Origin: Erodium maritimum
Lineage: Eukaryota; Streptophyta; Magnoliopsida; Geraniales; Geraniaceae
DNA: 64,000 bases
Direction of reading: 5' to 3'
NCBI GenBank assembly: GCA_963921825.1
Contig: OY997588.1
Coordinates: 59,094,803-59,158,802 of the forward strand
In this document: positions 10,756-23,145 of the stretch, piece by piece
Layout: each line of letters begins with the position of its first letter
Position numbering within the stretch: position 1 is the first letter of the stretch
Translations under genes and position numbers: made by a program
The notes under the pieces: model-generated
Seen by the model: the letters and a program-made list of their open reading frames with translations, nothing else
Database searches by the model: none
Told to the model about the DNA's origin: nothing

Positions 10756-12432
10756 TGTTGGGTCTCGAGGTAGGGTTGGAGATGAACCAACTCGCAGCGG
10801 AAAATCAATGAAAACCAAGAGACGATTAAAACCATGAAACAACTAACAAAGAATGGATTCACAAGAGAAAAATTCAGCACTAGTTCTTACCAAAACAAGA
10901 ACACCGGTTAACGAATGATTGGCTTGAGTCTCCAAGACGCCTACGTATCCACATGGGAATCAAAGCCACGTAGTTCTTCTCTTTGAGGACTCAAGAACAC
11001 AAACATGGAGGTGGAAACTAGCCAAACCCGAAATGGCCATGGAAGAGGGAGAGAAAATGTGTTTCCTATTCTTGTCTTGTGTTTGTTATGTTGAAAAAAG
11101 ATGACTTAAACATAAAAAAACCCATACTTGTCCTACTAAAGGCATGGGACAAGTATGGTGTCAAGTAAGGTGTAAATAGGACAAAGTATGGCAAGACAAG
11201 ATTGGGTTAGGTGGTGAATCACCAACACCTTAATCCTTGTCTTGCTTACTTAGTACTAATTAATCAAGACTTGATTAATTAGTTCCATGGGCCTTGGTTG
11301 CATGGGCCTCTTGGAACATGGCCCGTGGCCATTTCTAACGAGGTCCCGTGATTCGCTCATCGTCTCCAAGCCTTCCATACCGGAAATGTCCAACATTATC
11401 CGACGCGATCAATCCCAAGACTCCAAGCCTTGTCTCGATCCGTAAAGTCCTATTCACGTACGAGCACATGACCCAAAACCCAGTTTTGGTCATGTCCCGA
11501 GACAACTCCCTTTTGGCCATTCTCCATAAATGTGTCAATGAGTTTCATCCTCCGGTGTGACCCTTAGGTTTATGCATGTCAATAGATCAATGTAAAATCC
11601 CATTTTACTTGATCCTATTTAAGTGGCAACTAACGAGACTTTAGTATTGCCTGACACTGCATAACGAATCGACCCTGTCGATTCTAACCTTTCCGTCGTC
11701 CCTGTCATTATCCTTTTATCTCCGATATCCTGATTGAGATAAGGCATAGAGCCGTCATCCTTATTATTCTCAATCACCGTTCCTTGATATGTGAGATGAC
11801 TGAAGATATGATACCCAGTATCATGTGCATGGCCATGCTATTCTTCCAGTCACTCTCGATCAAGTGGCCGAGAACCGATATCTTTCCCATACCTTAGTAT
11901 GAGGGATAAATCCCTTAGCCGTCTTTCGTGTCACTCATGTAGCCCGTCCCCAAGCCAATCCTGGCCGTTATGGAAGCCCTGTTACGGACAACGTTAGGCT
12001 CAGGTCAAACTCAGTTGTTGACTACATAGCGATCACAAAGACTCCTTGGTCTAAGGATACATGACAAGCTACAACACTGAATATGTTCATGACTTAATCT
12101 ATGGCACATATTCAGGGCGGGTCGTCCAATATCATGTCCCACATGATATCTATGATCAGACTCCGGAATCCCATTCCAATGACTAACAGAACGTAAGCCA
12201 TAAAGAGCCATCTTTCATACTAGTCGCTTCTAGTGAAGCTTTGTTGACTAGGGACCCATCGAGTGTGATCTATCTCGATCTATGGTTCTATTCGCATGGT
12301 GGGCATAGATCAGAGCACACATCGATATATTACTCCAACACATAAGTAATATAAAGCCGCTTTAATTTTATTGCTAACGATGATATATACATTTGGACAT
12401 TTAGGATTGAACTACGGGCACTAAGACTAACA
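10756..12432 (-). repeat. E2 3' LTR
   Basis: 1677 bp; on the plus strand it starts TGTTGGGTCTCGAGG and ends GACTAACA. The inverse purine tract follows immediately. Confidence 0.92.
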
Positions 12433-12539
12433 ATCTCCCACTTGCCCTAGTTCCAATCTAAACTCCAATATGTCCCCATCGACTTTACATGTCTAACATG
12501 TTCAGGCAGTGACACTGCCTTAGTCAAAGGGTTGGCTAT

Positions 12540-14000
12540 GTTATCATCTGTTGCAATATCGGTTATCTTCACTTCACCTCAGTTCAGTATTTATCTGATG
12601 AGGTGGATACGCCGCAGTACATGTTTGGATTTGTTATGCGATCTAGGCTTTTAGCTTGCGCAATGGCCCTTGTGTTGTCGCAAAATGGATTCACCGGACT
12701 GGATGGGTTTTTAATTACACCCAGCCCTGCCATGAATTTCCAAATCCACATAGCCTCCTTAGCTGCCTCTGCAGCATCCATGTACTTGGCCTCTGTCGTA
12801 GATTCGGCAATGGTATCTTGCTTTACGCTTTCCCAGCTAAAGCTCTGCCATTCAGCGTAAACACATATCCTGATTGACTTCTAAAGTCATCTGGATTTGT
12901 CTTGGAAAACTAGCGTCTACTCATCCTTCGACGACTAGTTCAGCATCATCTTTCCCCCGGGTTAGAATGATGTCTACTGGTACAACATAAGGCTTACGAG
13001 ACGTCTGGTCTCATACATGTCATGGCATATATGATCGATCCTGCCCTCAGGCGCATAGGATTCTCATCATCCTTTTCAGCTTATCATGTGTCTTAGGACA
13101 CTGAGTGTTGCTGAGATGAATGCCATGACTAGTGGGTAAGAGTCCTTTCTTTGAATCGAGCATTAAGAACCTACTCAATGCCTTGTTCACATAGGTTCCC
13201 TGACTTAAATCCAAGACCCTCTTGGTGCGATCTCTACATATCTTAATCTTTAAGATATGAGAAGCATCGCCTAAGTCCTTTATTGAAAAACACTTCCTCA
13301 ACCAAGCTTTAGTCTCGTGCAAGGTTGGGATGTCGTTTTCAATGAGAACCAGAAAGGTAATCTTGCTCCCACTAGCCTTCTTATAAACGCAAGATTCATC
13401 CTCGTTCTTGATTAAGCCAAATCCAATTACAGCTTCATCAAAACGAAGGATCCAACTCCGAGAAGTTCGTTTCAATCCATAAATGGATTTCAACAACTTA
13501 TAAATCTTTCCTTTATTCTTCGGATCGTCAAAACCTTTGGGCCGAGACATACAAACGTACTCAGTCAAATTTCCATTTAGGAAAGCGGTTTTTACATCCA
13601 CTTGCCATATCTCGTAATTATAATACGCAGTTATGTCAAGAAGAATTTGGATCGATTTTGACCATAGCCACTAAGGAGAAGGTTTCCTCATAGTCAATCC
13701 ATGCCTATAACCTTTCTCCACCAGTTGAGCTTTGTAGGTCAGAGGGTTGCCGTCCATGTCCATCTTCACCTTGAAGATCCATTTGCATCCGATGGTCCTC
13801 ACACCATTGATGGGATCAACCGGTTCCCAGACTCGGTTGTCCGACATGGATTGCATTTCCTCCCTCATGGCTCCCAGCCATAACTCGGAGTTGGGCCCAT
13901 CCATGACTTCCTGAAAGGTGGCTGGATCATCGTGATCCACCATGACTTCATTGTCACCTCCGGATACCATATCTTGGAGGTGGAAGATTGATCCTTTCAA
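12540..14000 (-). pseudogene. E2 reverse transcriptase and RNase H remnants
   Basis: Copia RT blocks are recognisable: DVKTAFLNG, PKGFDDPKNK, YGLKRTSRSW. The RNase H end (AAEAAKEAMWIWKF) lies at 12584-12781. The region is spread over several frames and is treated as a fossil. E3 carries the same blocks. Confidence 0.85.
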
Positions 14001-14088
14001 ATCGTCTTGGACCTTCCGGAATTGTAACAGGAATTGGTTCTTACTCTACGACAATCTCTGACTCCTTTCTACTGGGTTGTCAATTGGT

Positions 14089-15953
14089 TTAGACAGATCT
14101 ATACCATCCTGAATTTCTTCGAGATGCACAGTCCTTCCAATGACGTCTTTGGAAACAAAACTTCTTTTCCATAAAGACCCCACCCCAAGCGACGAACACC
14201 ATGTTCTCACTGGGATTGTAGAAATAGTATCCCCTTGTTTCTTTGGGACACCACACGAAGGTGCATATCTCAGATCTTGGTTCGAGCTTAGTCGAAACCA
14301 AATGTTTCACATAAGCCTCGCAACCACAAATCTTTAGGAAGGACAAAGCGGGCATCATCCCGTACCATTTTTTAAAATGGTGTCCCTTCCACACCATTCG
14401 TCGAAGCCCGATTTACTATGAATGCGGTCGTCTCTAGAGCAAAACCCCTAAAAGAGATTGGGAGATCAGTCCAACTAATCATGGAACAGACCATTGTCTA
14501 ACAATGTCCGATTTCTCCGTTTGGCTACACCTTTCAACTACAGTGACCTAGGAGGAGTCCATTCCAAAAGGATCCCATTCTCTTTTAGATGATCTAATAA
14601 CTCTATGGTCAAGTATTTTCCACCTCGATCCAATCGAAGTGCCTTAATACCTTTGTCGAGCTGGTTATCTACTATAGTCTTAAACTCTTTGAATTTATCA
14701 AAAGCTTCAGACTTATGTCTCACCGAATAGACATAACCATATTTACTGTAATCATCAGTAAATGTGATAAAGTAGCTAAAACCCCTCCTGGCAAGTGAAC
14801 TTATTGGTCTAAACACATTCGAGTGTATAAGCCCCAATAATTCACCCGCCCTTTCATCGCGATCGATAAAGGGCACTTTAGTCATTTTTCCCATCAAACA
14901 AACCTTGCACCTATCGATCGAATGGAATTCGAATGAACCTGAAAGCCCGCACTTCTGAAGTGTTGATAGGCGCTTCTTGTTTATACGACCCAAATGACAG
15001 TGCCATAACAGAGTTAGGTTTAAATCGTTGGATTTAGACCTCTTGGTATTAACGGAATATATAGAACTTGAGGCATTGTTACCCATATCTAATATGTACA
15101 ATCCTCCAACCATGTCAGTACTGGTATAAAACATATCATTGCATAGAACATTGAAAACTCCATTTCCAATATTAACATTATATCCTTCCTTGTCAAACAC
15201 GGATACAGATATAATATTCCTACTAAAAGTAGGTATGCAATATACATTATACAATACTAAGACAAGGCCTCTTGGCAAAGCAAGACTCATGGATCCTACA
15301 GCAGTTGCCACAACTCTGAGGTCCATTTCGTGCTTTCCAAATCTCTCCTACTTTCAGCCACCATATATTAGTGCATGTGTGAGATTCAGTCATGGTATCT
15401 AATACCCATGAATCTTTGGAAGTAGAGAGATGTAGCTCTATAGAGTTAATACCGATTGAAGGCACGGTCCCACCGCTCTTCCTTAGATCATCCAGGTTTC
15501 CTGATGAAGGCGCAGTCTTACTGCCCTTCTTCAGATCATCCAGGCTATTTGATGAAGGCGCAGTCCCACTGCCCTTCTTCAGATCAGCCGTGAACTTCCT
15601 GTAATCCCGGTTCCAATGACCAGGCTGTTGGCAGTAGAAGCAGACATTCTCAGGTGTCTCATCTTTCCTGCCAAGTGCGCATGGGCCCAGCCCTTGCCAC
15701 TTCCAATTCCCTTGTTGACCATCAGAATATCCTTGGATCCCAGATCCCTGAGATTCTTCTCAGCAGCTGATGACACTTCATGTAACTCTGATATGGTCTT
15801 AGAGACAGCCTTGTCAAGGACATATTCTTTGCGTTCAGACTTGAGGACTATCCTCAAAATTCTGTACCAGTCCAAATAGTTTGTCCCATTTAGCTTGACC
15901 CTGTCAAGAATGGTTTTTAATGACAAACTATTAATGTTCGCTGAATTTGCCAT
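14089..15953 (-). pseudogene. E2 gag, GAG-pre-integrase and integrase remnants
   Basis: Gag begins at 15953 (MANSANINSLSLKTILD). A CCHC-knuckle region and a repeated KKGS-type linker follow, then GAG-pre-integrase and integrase blocks (LWHCHLGRINKKRL, CKVCLMGKMTK, FITFTDDYSKYGYVY) in a 262-codon frame at 14538-15326. It is broken. Frame boundaries match those of E3 closely. Confidence 0.85.
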
Positions 15954-17509
15954 TTGATCTACAACAGATAAAATTCAATCAGTAAACTGAATAAATTTTA
16001 TGAAGATCAAGCTTAAACACCAACAATCAATTCTAAACCTTTAGAATCTGAAACCAAGATCCTTGATTCACTCGATGAAGCTGAACTAATGCTCACCACT
16101 TAATCGAGCTATGTAGGTAGGACTCCATCCAATCACATCCAATGTGACTCTTGGCTAGGGTATGTACTTATGTACACGACTTACCCTATCTGTTACCCTA
16201 GCTCAACCTCAGGCTGAGAATCGTAGTCAGGTCCACCAATTTTCAACTATGGCCCGTCACTATGTAGGTGCTCCGCTAATGCGCACGACACCCACATATG
16301 TCGTCCAAACCTACTACCCCGCTTTCCCATGGATGCTCCGCTAATGCGCACGACACCCATAGGACGGGGAGGTAGTAAGGTGTTGATTATTGGGAGGTAT
16401 CGGACATGACCCGCTTTTACTTGTCCAGTTGTGTTCAAAACTTTGGCACATCCTAGATGCGATGAGCACATCAACTACATTCCAAATGCAATGATGCCTC
16501 AAATTACATCCAATGTAATTCTTCCTTTGAACCCGTCAACTACATCCAATGCAATGACGGTTCTAAGGGTTCACACACAAGGATTAAAATTCCAATTTTA
16601 TCTTTACATGTGAGGTGATATGCTCGGTAAATAAAGTTAAGCATGCAATTCTAAAACACATAGAATTAATCATGCATAAACTAAACCAAGCATAAAGCGA
16701 TAAATGTGCACATAATAGCCCCCTAAACTAACTCCCACTAGCTTCTTGAGCTCCACCGACTCCAAGCCGATGACAACACCCGAAAAGCCACCAAATGACC
16801 TTTTCGCCATTTCTTCGTCTTGAGTAAAATATTACAATTTAATACACGACTCGCAGGTCGGGAATAAATAAATATTACAAACAAGTGGTTCGACGACCAC
16901 ACCTTGAAAGAATAATTACACGCTAACTCTAACGGCTCGCAGGCCGTGAAAAGCGATAAATAATTAAATTGAGCTCGGGGCTATTATGTACACCATGCCA
17001 ACATCACATCACACATCGTGTTATCAAACAAGCATGTTATCAAACATCATGTGATTTTCCGGTTTTAATTAATAGCCAAGTTTCGAAATTTTTTGATGCT
17101 CGGTTTATCGAAACCGTTCAAAAATGAAACTTTTGAACATTTGATCTTCGAGTTCGTCATGACGGTTCCAAACTCGTCATAACTAACAAAACGGTTTAGC
17201 CTTGGCATATCAACCATCCAATGGTCATGCTTGGCCTAACTCCGTCCAACGGAGCCCCGTTCGGTCTCGGTTTCGGCTCCCCGAGAGTCCCGCTCCCGAG
17301 ACCCGAAAAATCAAACTTTTTTCAAAATTTCCAGATTTGAAATAATTTTCAAAAAATCATTTTACATGTATTAAATCCATAAACAATAATTTAAAACATG
17401 CTATCAAACAATTTAGCAAAACAACATGCCAAAAACGAAACTTTCAAGCAAAACCGAAACTTTGAACACCGTCTTGTGAATCCCGAAGGTAGCACGGCTC
17501 TGATACCAC

Positions 17510-19186
17510 TGTTGGGTCTCGAGGTAGGGTTGGAGATGAACCAACTCGCAGCGGAAAATCAATGAAAACCAAGAGACGATTAAAACCATGAAACAACTAA
17601 CAAAGAATGGATTCACAAGAGAAAAATTCAGCACTAGTTCTTACCAAAACAAGAACACCGGTTAACGAATGATTGGCTTGAGTCTCCAAGACGCCTACGT
17701 ATCCACATGGGAATCAAAGCCACGTAGTTCTTCTCTTTGAGGACTCAAGAACACAAACATGGAGGTGGAAACTAGCCAAACCCGAAATGGCCATGGAAGA
17801 GGGAGAGAAAATGTGTTTCCTATTCTTGTCTTGTGTTTGTTATGTTGAAAAAAGATGACTTAAACGTAAAAAAACCCATACTTGTCCTACTAAAGGCATG
17901 GGACAAGTATGGTGTCAAGTAAGGTGTAAATAGGACAAAGTATGGCAAGACAAGATTGGGTTAGGTGGTGAATCACCAACACCTTAATCCTTGTCTTGCT
18001 TACTTAGTACTAATTAATCAAGACTTGATTAATTAGTTCCATGGGCCTTGGTTGCATGGGCCTCTTGGAACATGGCCCGTGGCCATTTCTAACGAGGTCC
18101 CGTGATTCGCTCATCGTCTCCAAGCCTTCCATACCGGAAATGTCCAACATTATCCGACGCGATCAATCCCAAGACTCCAAGCCTTGTCTCGATCCGTAAA
18201 GTCCTATTCACGTACGAGCACATGACCCAAAACCCAGTTTTGGTCATGTCCCGAGACAACTCCCTTTTGGCCATTCTCCATAAATGTGTCAATGAGTTTC
18301 ATCCTCCGGTGTGACCCTTAGGTTTATGCATGTCAATAGATCAATGTAAAATCCCATTTTACTTGATCCTATTTAAGTGGCAACTAACGAGACTTTAGTA
18401 TTGCCTGACACTGCATAACGAATCGACCCTGTCGATTCTAACCTTTCCGTCGTCCCTGTCATTATCCTTTTATCTCCGATATCCTGATTGAGATAAGGCA
18501 TAGAGCCGTCATCCTTATTATTCTCAATCACCGTTCCTTGATATGTGAGATGACTGAAGATATGATACCCAGTATCATGTGCATGGCCATGCTATTCTTC
18601 CAGTCACTCTCGATCAAGTGGCCGAGAACCGATATCTTTCCCATACCTTAGTATGAGGGATAAATCCCTTAGCCGTCTTTCGTGTCACTCATGTAGCCCG
18701 TCCCCAAGCCAATCCTGGCCGTTATGGAAGCCCTGTTACGGACAACGTTAGGCTCAGGTCAAACTCAGTTGTTGACTACATAGCGATCACAAAGACTCCT
18801 TGGTCTAAGGATACATGACAAGCTACAACACTGAATATGTTCATGACTTAATCTATGGCACATATTCAGGGCGGGTCGTCCAATATCATGTCCCACATGA
18901 TATCTATGATCAGACTCCGGAATCCCATTCCAATGACTAACAGAACGTAAGCCATAAAGAGCCATCTTTCATACTAGTCGCTTCTAGTGAAGCTTTGTTG
19001 ACTAGGGACCCATCGAGTGTGATCTATCTCGATCTATGGTTCTATTCGCATGGTGGGCATAGATCAGAGCACACATCGATATATTACTCCAACACATAAG
19101 TAATATAAAGCCGCTTTAATTTTATTGCTAACGATGATATATACATTTGGACATTTATGATTGAACTACGGGCACTAAGACTAACA
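17510..19186 (-). repeat. E2 5' LTR, also the 3' LTR of a partial tandem copy
   Basis: 1677 bp, offset exactly 6754 from the left LTR and nearly identical to it. A primer site lies on its left side and a purine tract on its right side, so it serves two element bodies, as in an LTR-body-LTR-body array. Confidence 0.9.
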
Positions 19187-19829
19187 ATCTCCCACTTGCC
19201 CTAGTTCCAATCTAAACTCCAATATGTCCCCATCGACTTTACATGTCTAACATGTTCAGGCAGTGACACTGCCTTAGTCAAAGGGTTGGCTATGTTATCA
19301 TCTGTTGCAATATCGGTTATCTTCACTTCACCTCAGTTCAGTATTTATCTGATGAGGTGGATACGCCGCAGTACATGTTTGGATTTGTTATGCGATCTAG
19401 GCTTTTAGCTTGCGCAATGGCCCTTGTGTTGTCGCAAAATGGATTCACCGGACTGGATGGGTTTTTAATTACACCCAGCCCTGCCATGAATTTCCAAATC
19501 CACATAGCCTCCTTAGCTGCCTCTGCAGCATCCATGTACTTGGCCTCTGTCGTAGATTCGGCAATGGTATCTTGCTTTACGCTTTCCCAGCTAAAGCTCT
19601 GCCATTCAGCGTAAACACATATCCTGATTGACTTCTAAAGTCATCTGGATTTGTCTTGGAAAACTAGCGTCTACTCATCCTTCGACGACTAGTTCAGCAT
19701 CATCTTTCCCCCGGGTTAGAATGATGTCTACTGGTACAACATAAGGCTTACGAGACGTCTGGTCTCATACATGTCATGGCATATATGATCGATCCTGCCC
19801 TCAGGCGCATAGGATTCTCATCATCCTTT
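19187..19829 (-). mobile_element. Partial tandem copy of the E2 internal region
   Basis: The sequence repeats 12433 to about 13075 with no difference noticed by eye (purine tract, RNase H, start of RT). At about 19829 it stops and plus-strand E1 RNase H sequence begins. This is the remnant of a tandem second body. Confidence 0.85.
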
Positions 19830-20100
19830 TCCAGCCCGGTGAATCCATTTTGCGACAACACAATGGCCATTACGCAGGCTAAAAGCCCAGATCGCATAAC
19901 AAATCCAAACATGTACTACGACGTATCCACCTAATCAGAGAAATATTGAACTGAGGTGAAGTGAAGATAACATATATTGCAACAGATGATAACATAGCCA
20001 ACCGTTTGACTAAGGCAGTGTCGCTGCCTAAACATGTTAGACATGTAAAGTCGATGGGGACATATTGGAGTTTAGATTGGAACTAGGGCAAGTGGGAGAT
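19830..20100 (+). pseudogene. E1 RNase H tail and purine tract
   Basis: Plus-strand sequence matching the end of the Copia RNase H region (as in E3 at about 32040-32309), including the purine tract at its end. It reconnects directly with the E1 3' LTR. Confidence 0.8.
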
Positions 20101-21493
20101 TGTTAGTCTTAGTGCCCGTAGTTCAATCCTAAATGTCCAAATGTATATATCGTCGTTAACAATAAAATTAAAGCGACTTTATATTACTTATGTGTTGGAG
20201 TAATATATCGATGTGTGCTCTAATCTATGCCCACCATGCGAATAGAACCATAGATCGAGATAGATCACACTCGATGGGTCCCTAGTCAAGAAAGCTTCAC
20301 TAGAAGCGACCAGTATGAAAGATGGCTATTTATGACTTACGTTCTGTTAGTCATTGGAATGGGATTCCGGAGTCTAATCATAGATATCATGTGGGACATG
20401 ATATTGGACAACCCGACATGAATATGTGCCATACATCAAGTCATGAACATATTCATTGTCGTAGCTTGTCATGTATCCTTAGACCAAGGAGTCTTTGTGA
20501 TCGCTATGTAGTCAACAACTGAGTTTGACCTGAGCCTAACGTTGTCCGTAATAGGGCTTCCATAACGGCCATGATTGGCTTGGGGACAGGCTACATGAGT
20601 GAGACTCATTGACACTTAAATAGGATCAAGTAAAATGGGATTTTACGTTGATCTATTGACATGCATAAACCTAAGGGTCACACCGGAGAGTGAAACTCAT
20701 TGACACATTTATGGAGAATGGCCAAAAAGGAGTTGTCTCGGGACATGACCAAAACTGGGTTTGGGGTCATGTGCTCGTAAGTGAATAGGACTTTACGGAT
20801 CAAGACAAGGCTTGGAGTCTTGGGATTGATCGTGTCGGATAATGTTGGACATTTCCGGTATGGAAGGCTTGGAGGCGATGAGCGAATCACGGGACCTCGT
20901 TGGAAATGGCCACGGGCCATGTTCCAAGAGGCCCATGAAAGGCCCATGCAACCAAGGCTCATGGAACTAATTAATCAAGTCTTGATTAATTAGTACTAAG
21001 TAAGGAAGACAAGGATTAAGGTTTTGGTGATTCACCACCTAACCCAATCTTGTCTAGCCATACTTTGTCCTATTAACACCTTACTTGACACCATACTTGT
21101 CCCATGCCTTTAGTTGGACAAGTATGGGGTTTGTTATGTTTAAGTCATCTTTTTTCAACATAACAAACACAAGACAAGAATAGGAAACACAACTTCTCCC
21201 TCCTCTCCATGGCAATTTCGGGTTTGTCTAGTTCCCACCTCCATTTTTGTGTTCTTGAGTCCTCAAAGAGAAGAACTACGTGGCTTTAATTCCCATGTAA
21301 ATACGTAGGCGTCTTGGAGACTCAAGCCAATCATTCGTTACCCGGTGTTCTTGTTTTGGTAAGAACTAGTGTTGAATTTTTCTCTTGTGAATCCATTCTT
21401 TGTTAATTGTTTCTTGGTTTTAATCGTCTCTTGGTTTTCATTGATTTTCCGCTGCGAGTTGGTCCATCTCTAACCCTACCTCGAGACCCAACA
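20101..21493 (+). repeat. E1 3' LTR
   Basis: 1393 bp, starting TGTTAGTCTTAG and ending GAGACCCAACA, shorter than the 5' LTR. The TSD ACACA follows at 21494-21498. Confidence 0.9.
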
Positions 21494-21845
21494 ACACAAG
21501 CATAAGTAAGACTCTAAATCACGGACGAATCTACTTAGGTACGCTTAGTTCACTTCTTGAAAAACAAACACCACCGATCAAGATGATTTTGGTAATCAAG
21601 TAGAACTACATAAAGTAACGAATCACGAGACTCTGGTAATACGCAAGCGTAATTAAACCCTAAAACACTCGACGTATCTACTTACCTATGTCTAGTTCAA
21701 TCGTCCTAATTGTCGAATGTCATCGATAATATGGTCACCGATAATTAAAGTGAACTATATTGAACATCGAATCACGATATTATGGTAATATACAAGCATA
21801 AGTAAATTTCATACAAGTGAATCTCGTCTCATACTAGATCGAATC
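21494..21845. repeat. Right part of the tandem array split by E1
   Basis: Two further diverged copies of the unit: ACAAGCATAAGTAA, a GAATCTACTTAGG block, GTTCACTTC, an AGATGAT block and GGTAATACGCAAGCG, then the same order again to about 21815. Joined to 6120-6281 they form about three units. Confidence 0.6.
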
Positions 21846-22404
21846 ATGTATTGCTCCAAACATCAATCTATATAGCACTATCACGCCCCGAATTCGGTAG
21901 AACCGAGCCCAGAACGCGAACGATGAAACAATAAAATAATTTTCAAACATTTTAATAAACCGCTTAAAATCACCACTTAAGTTAATCAAAAACAATATTT
22001 TTACAACTGAAAATACGTCCAAAACAAGCGGACAAAAACCAAAGCGTACGTCGCTAAACTCCCAAAAACCCGGACTCTCGCTCCCAGCTCTTCAAGCTTC
22101 GAGAGTTCCCCTAATCCGCCTCGCGACCAGTACCTGTAGGAAAAGCAGCTAGGGGTGAGCGTTCGCTCACCACCACGGATACCAGACTGACTACGACATA
22201 CTAGCCGAAATGCCGGAAACACCAACAACAAACAAAACACCGGGGACTACTATGCCCAAACTCAAATAACCCGACTGTCACACGAAAACTGTTACTTTCC
22301 CCAACCATCTAAACACCCGTACCCGTAGTGTAGACCCGACAAAGTAAAGGCGTCCTCGAAGAACACAACACAAAAGTGATCAAAGTCACGCAAACCACAA
22401 CCAC

Positions 22405-22765
22405 AAGCCTCAACACTTTACCGATCACGCGCCGGAAGGTGCGACACAACTAACGGGGACCACATCCCTCTGCTCTTTACCGACCGCGCACCGGAGGGTA
22501 CGACACACCCCTCGGGCATAAATCCAGCCTCAACACTTTACCAATCACGCGCTGGAAGGTGCGACACACCAGACGGGGACCACAACCCTCTGCTCTTTAC
22601 CGACCACACATTGGAGGGTACGACACACCCCTCGGGCACAGCTCTAACCTCAGCATTTTACTGATCACGCGCCGGAAGGTACGACGCACCTGACGGGAAC
22701 CACCGCCCTCAGCACTTTACCGACCGCTCACCGGAGGGTACGACACACCCATCGGGCATAGCTCA
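22405..22765. repeat. Tandem repeat in the solo LTR, unit about 120 bp
   Basis: Three copies of a unit that contains CTCAACACTTTACCGATCAC, a GGAAGGTGCGACACA block, GGGGACCACA and CCGGAGGGTACGACACACCC. The two halves of each unit are themselves related. Confidence 0.8.
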
Positions 22766-22964
22766 ACAGTTATCGCCAGAACAATCACAGTCACAACCAA
22801 ATAACACGCAATACCCCGCAAATAGAAAGAAAATACGACAACACGACTAACTACCACTCGGCAAATCAGTCAAACAATACGGGTTCAACTCCCCACAGGC
22901 ACTCATGGCAACCCACAAACACAAACAATTCAATCAACCTACGGGCACAACCAAATGCCACAAG

Positions 22965-23145
22965 TATTTCTAATGTTCGATACGTTCACTTATCCTATGA
23001 CACCACTAAGTGTCGCATGCATTTCTATTGTTCGATACGTACACTTATCCTACGACACCTCTAGGTGTCACATGTATTTTTATGGTTCGATACGTTCACT
23101 TATCCTACGACACCACTAAGTGTCACATGCATTTCTACTGTTAAC
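22965..23145. repeat. Tandem repeat in the solo LTR, unit about 60 bp
   Basis: About three copies of a unit with GTTCGATACGTTCACTTATC and a CGACACCACTAAGTGTC block, including the short palindrome GACAC...GTGTC. Confidence 0.8.

Larger units (their letters stand above)
10756..19186 (-). mobile_element. E2: young Ty1/Copia element nested in E1, minus orientation
   Basis: Two LTRs of 1677 bp each (10756-12432 and 17510-19186) bound an internal region in the opposite orientation to E1. The purine tract is next to the left LTR (12433-12448) and the tRNA-Met primer site next to the right LTR (17496-17508), so the element reads right to left. By eye the LTRs differ at about two positions, implying very recent insertion or recombination. 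The coding region is nevertheless broken in several places. The left flank TTGAC (10751-10755) has no partner on the right because further E2-like sequence follows. Confidence 0.9.
6282..21493 (+). mobile_element. E1: old Ty1/Copia LTR retrotransposon, host of nested E2
   Basis: The 5' LTR starts TGTTAGTCTTAG and is followed by a primer-binding site complementary to initiator tRNA-Met (TGGTATCAGAGCC, 7970-7982). The 3' LTR is preceded by a purine tract (GGGCAAGTGGGAGAT, ending 20100). A perfect 5-bp TSD ACACA flanks it (6277-6281 and 21494-21498). The leader between primer site and gag is long, about 1.5 kb. It is broken, with many lesions, and its internal region is interrupted by the opposite-strand E2 unit. 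The long LTR, the leader and the gag-protease-integrase-RT-RNase H order of its relatives suggest a Tork/Angela-like lineage, tentatively. LTR divergence of several percent by eye makes it the oldest of the three Copia copies here. Confidence 0.9.
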
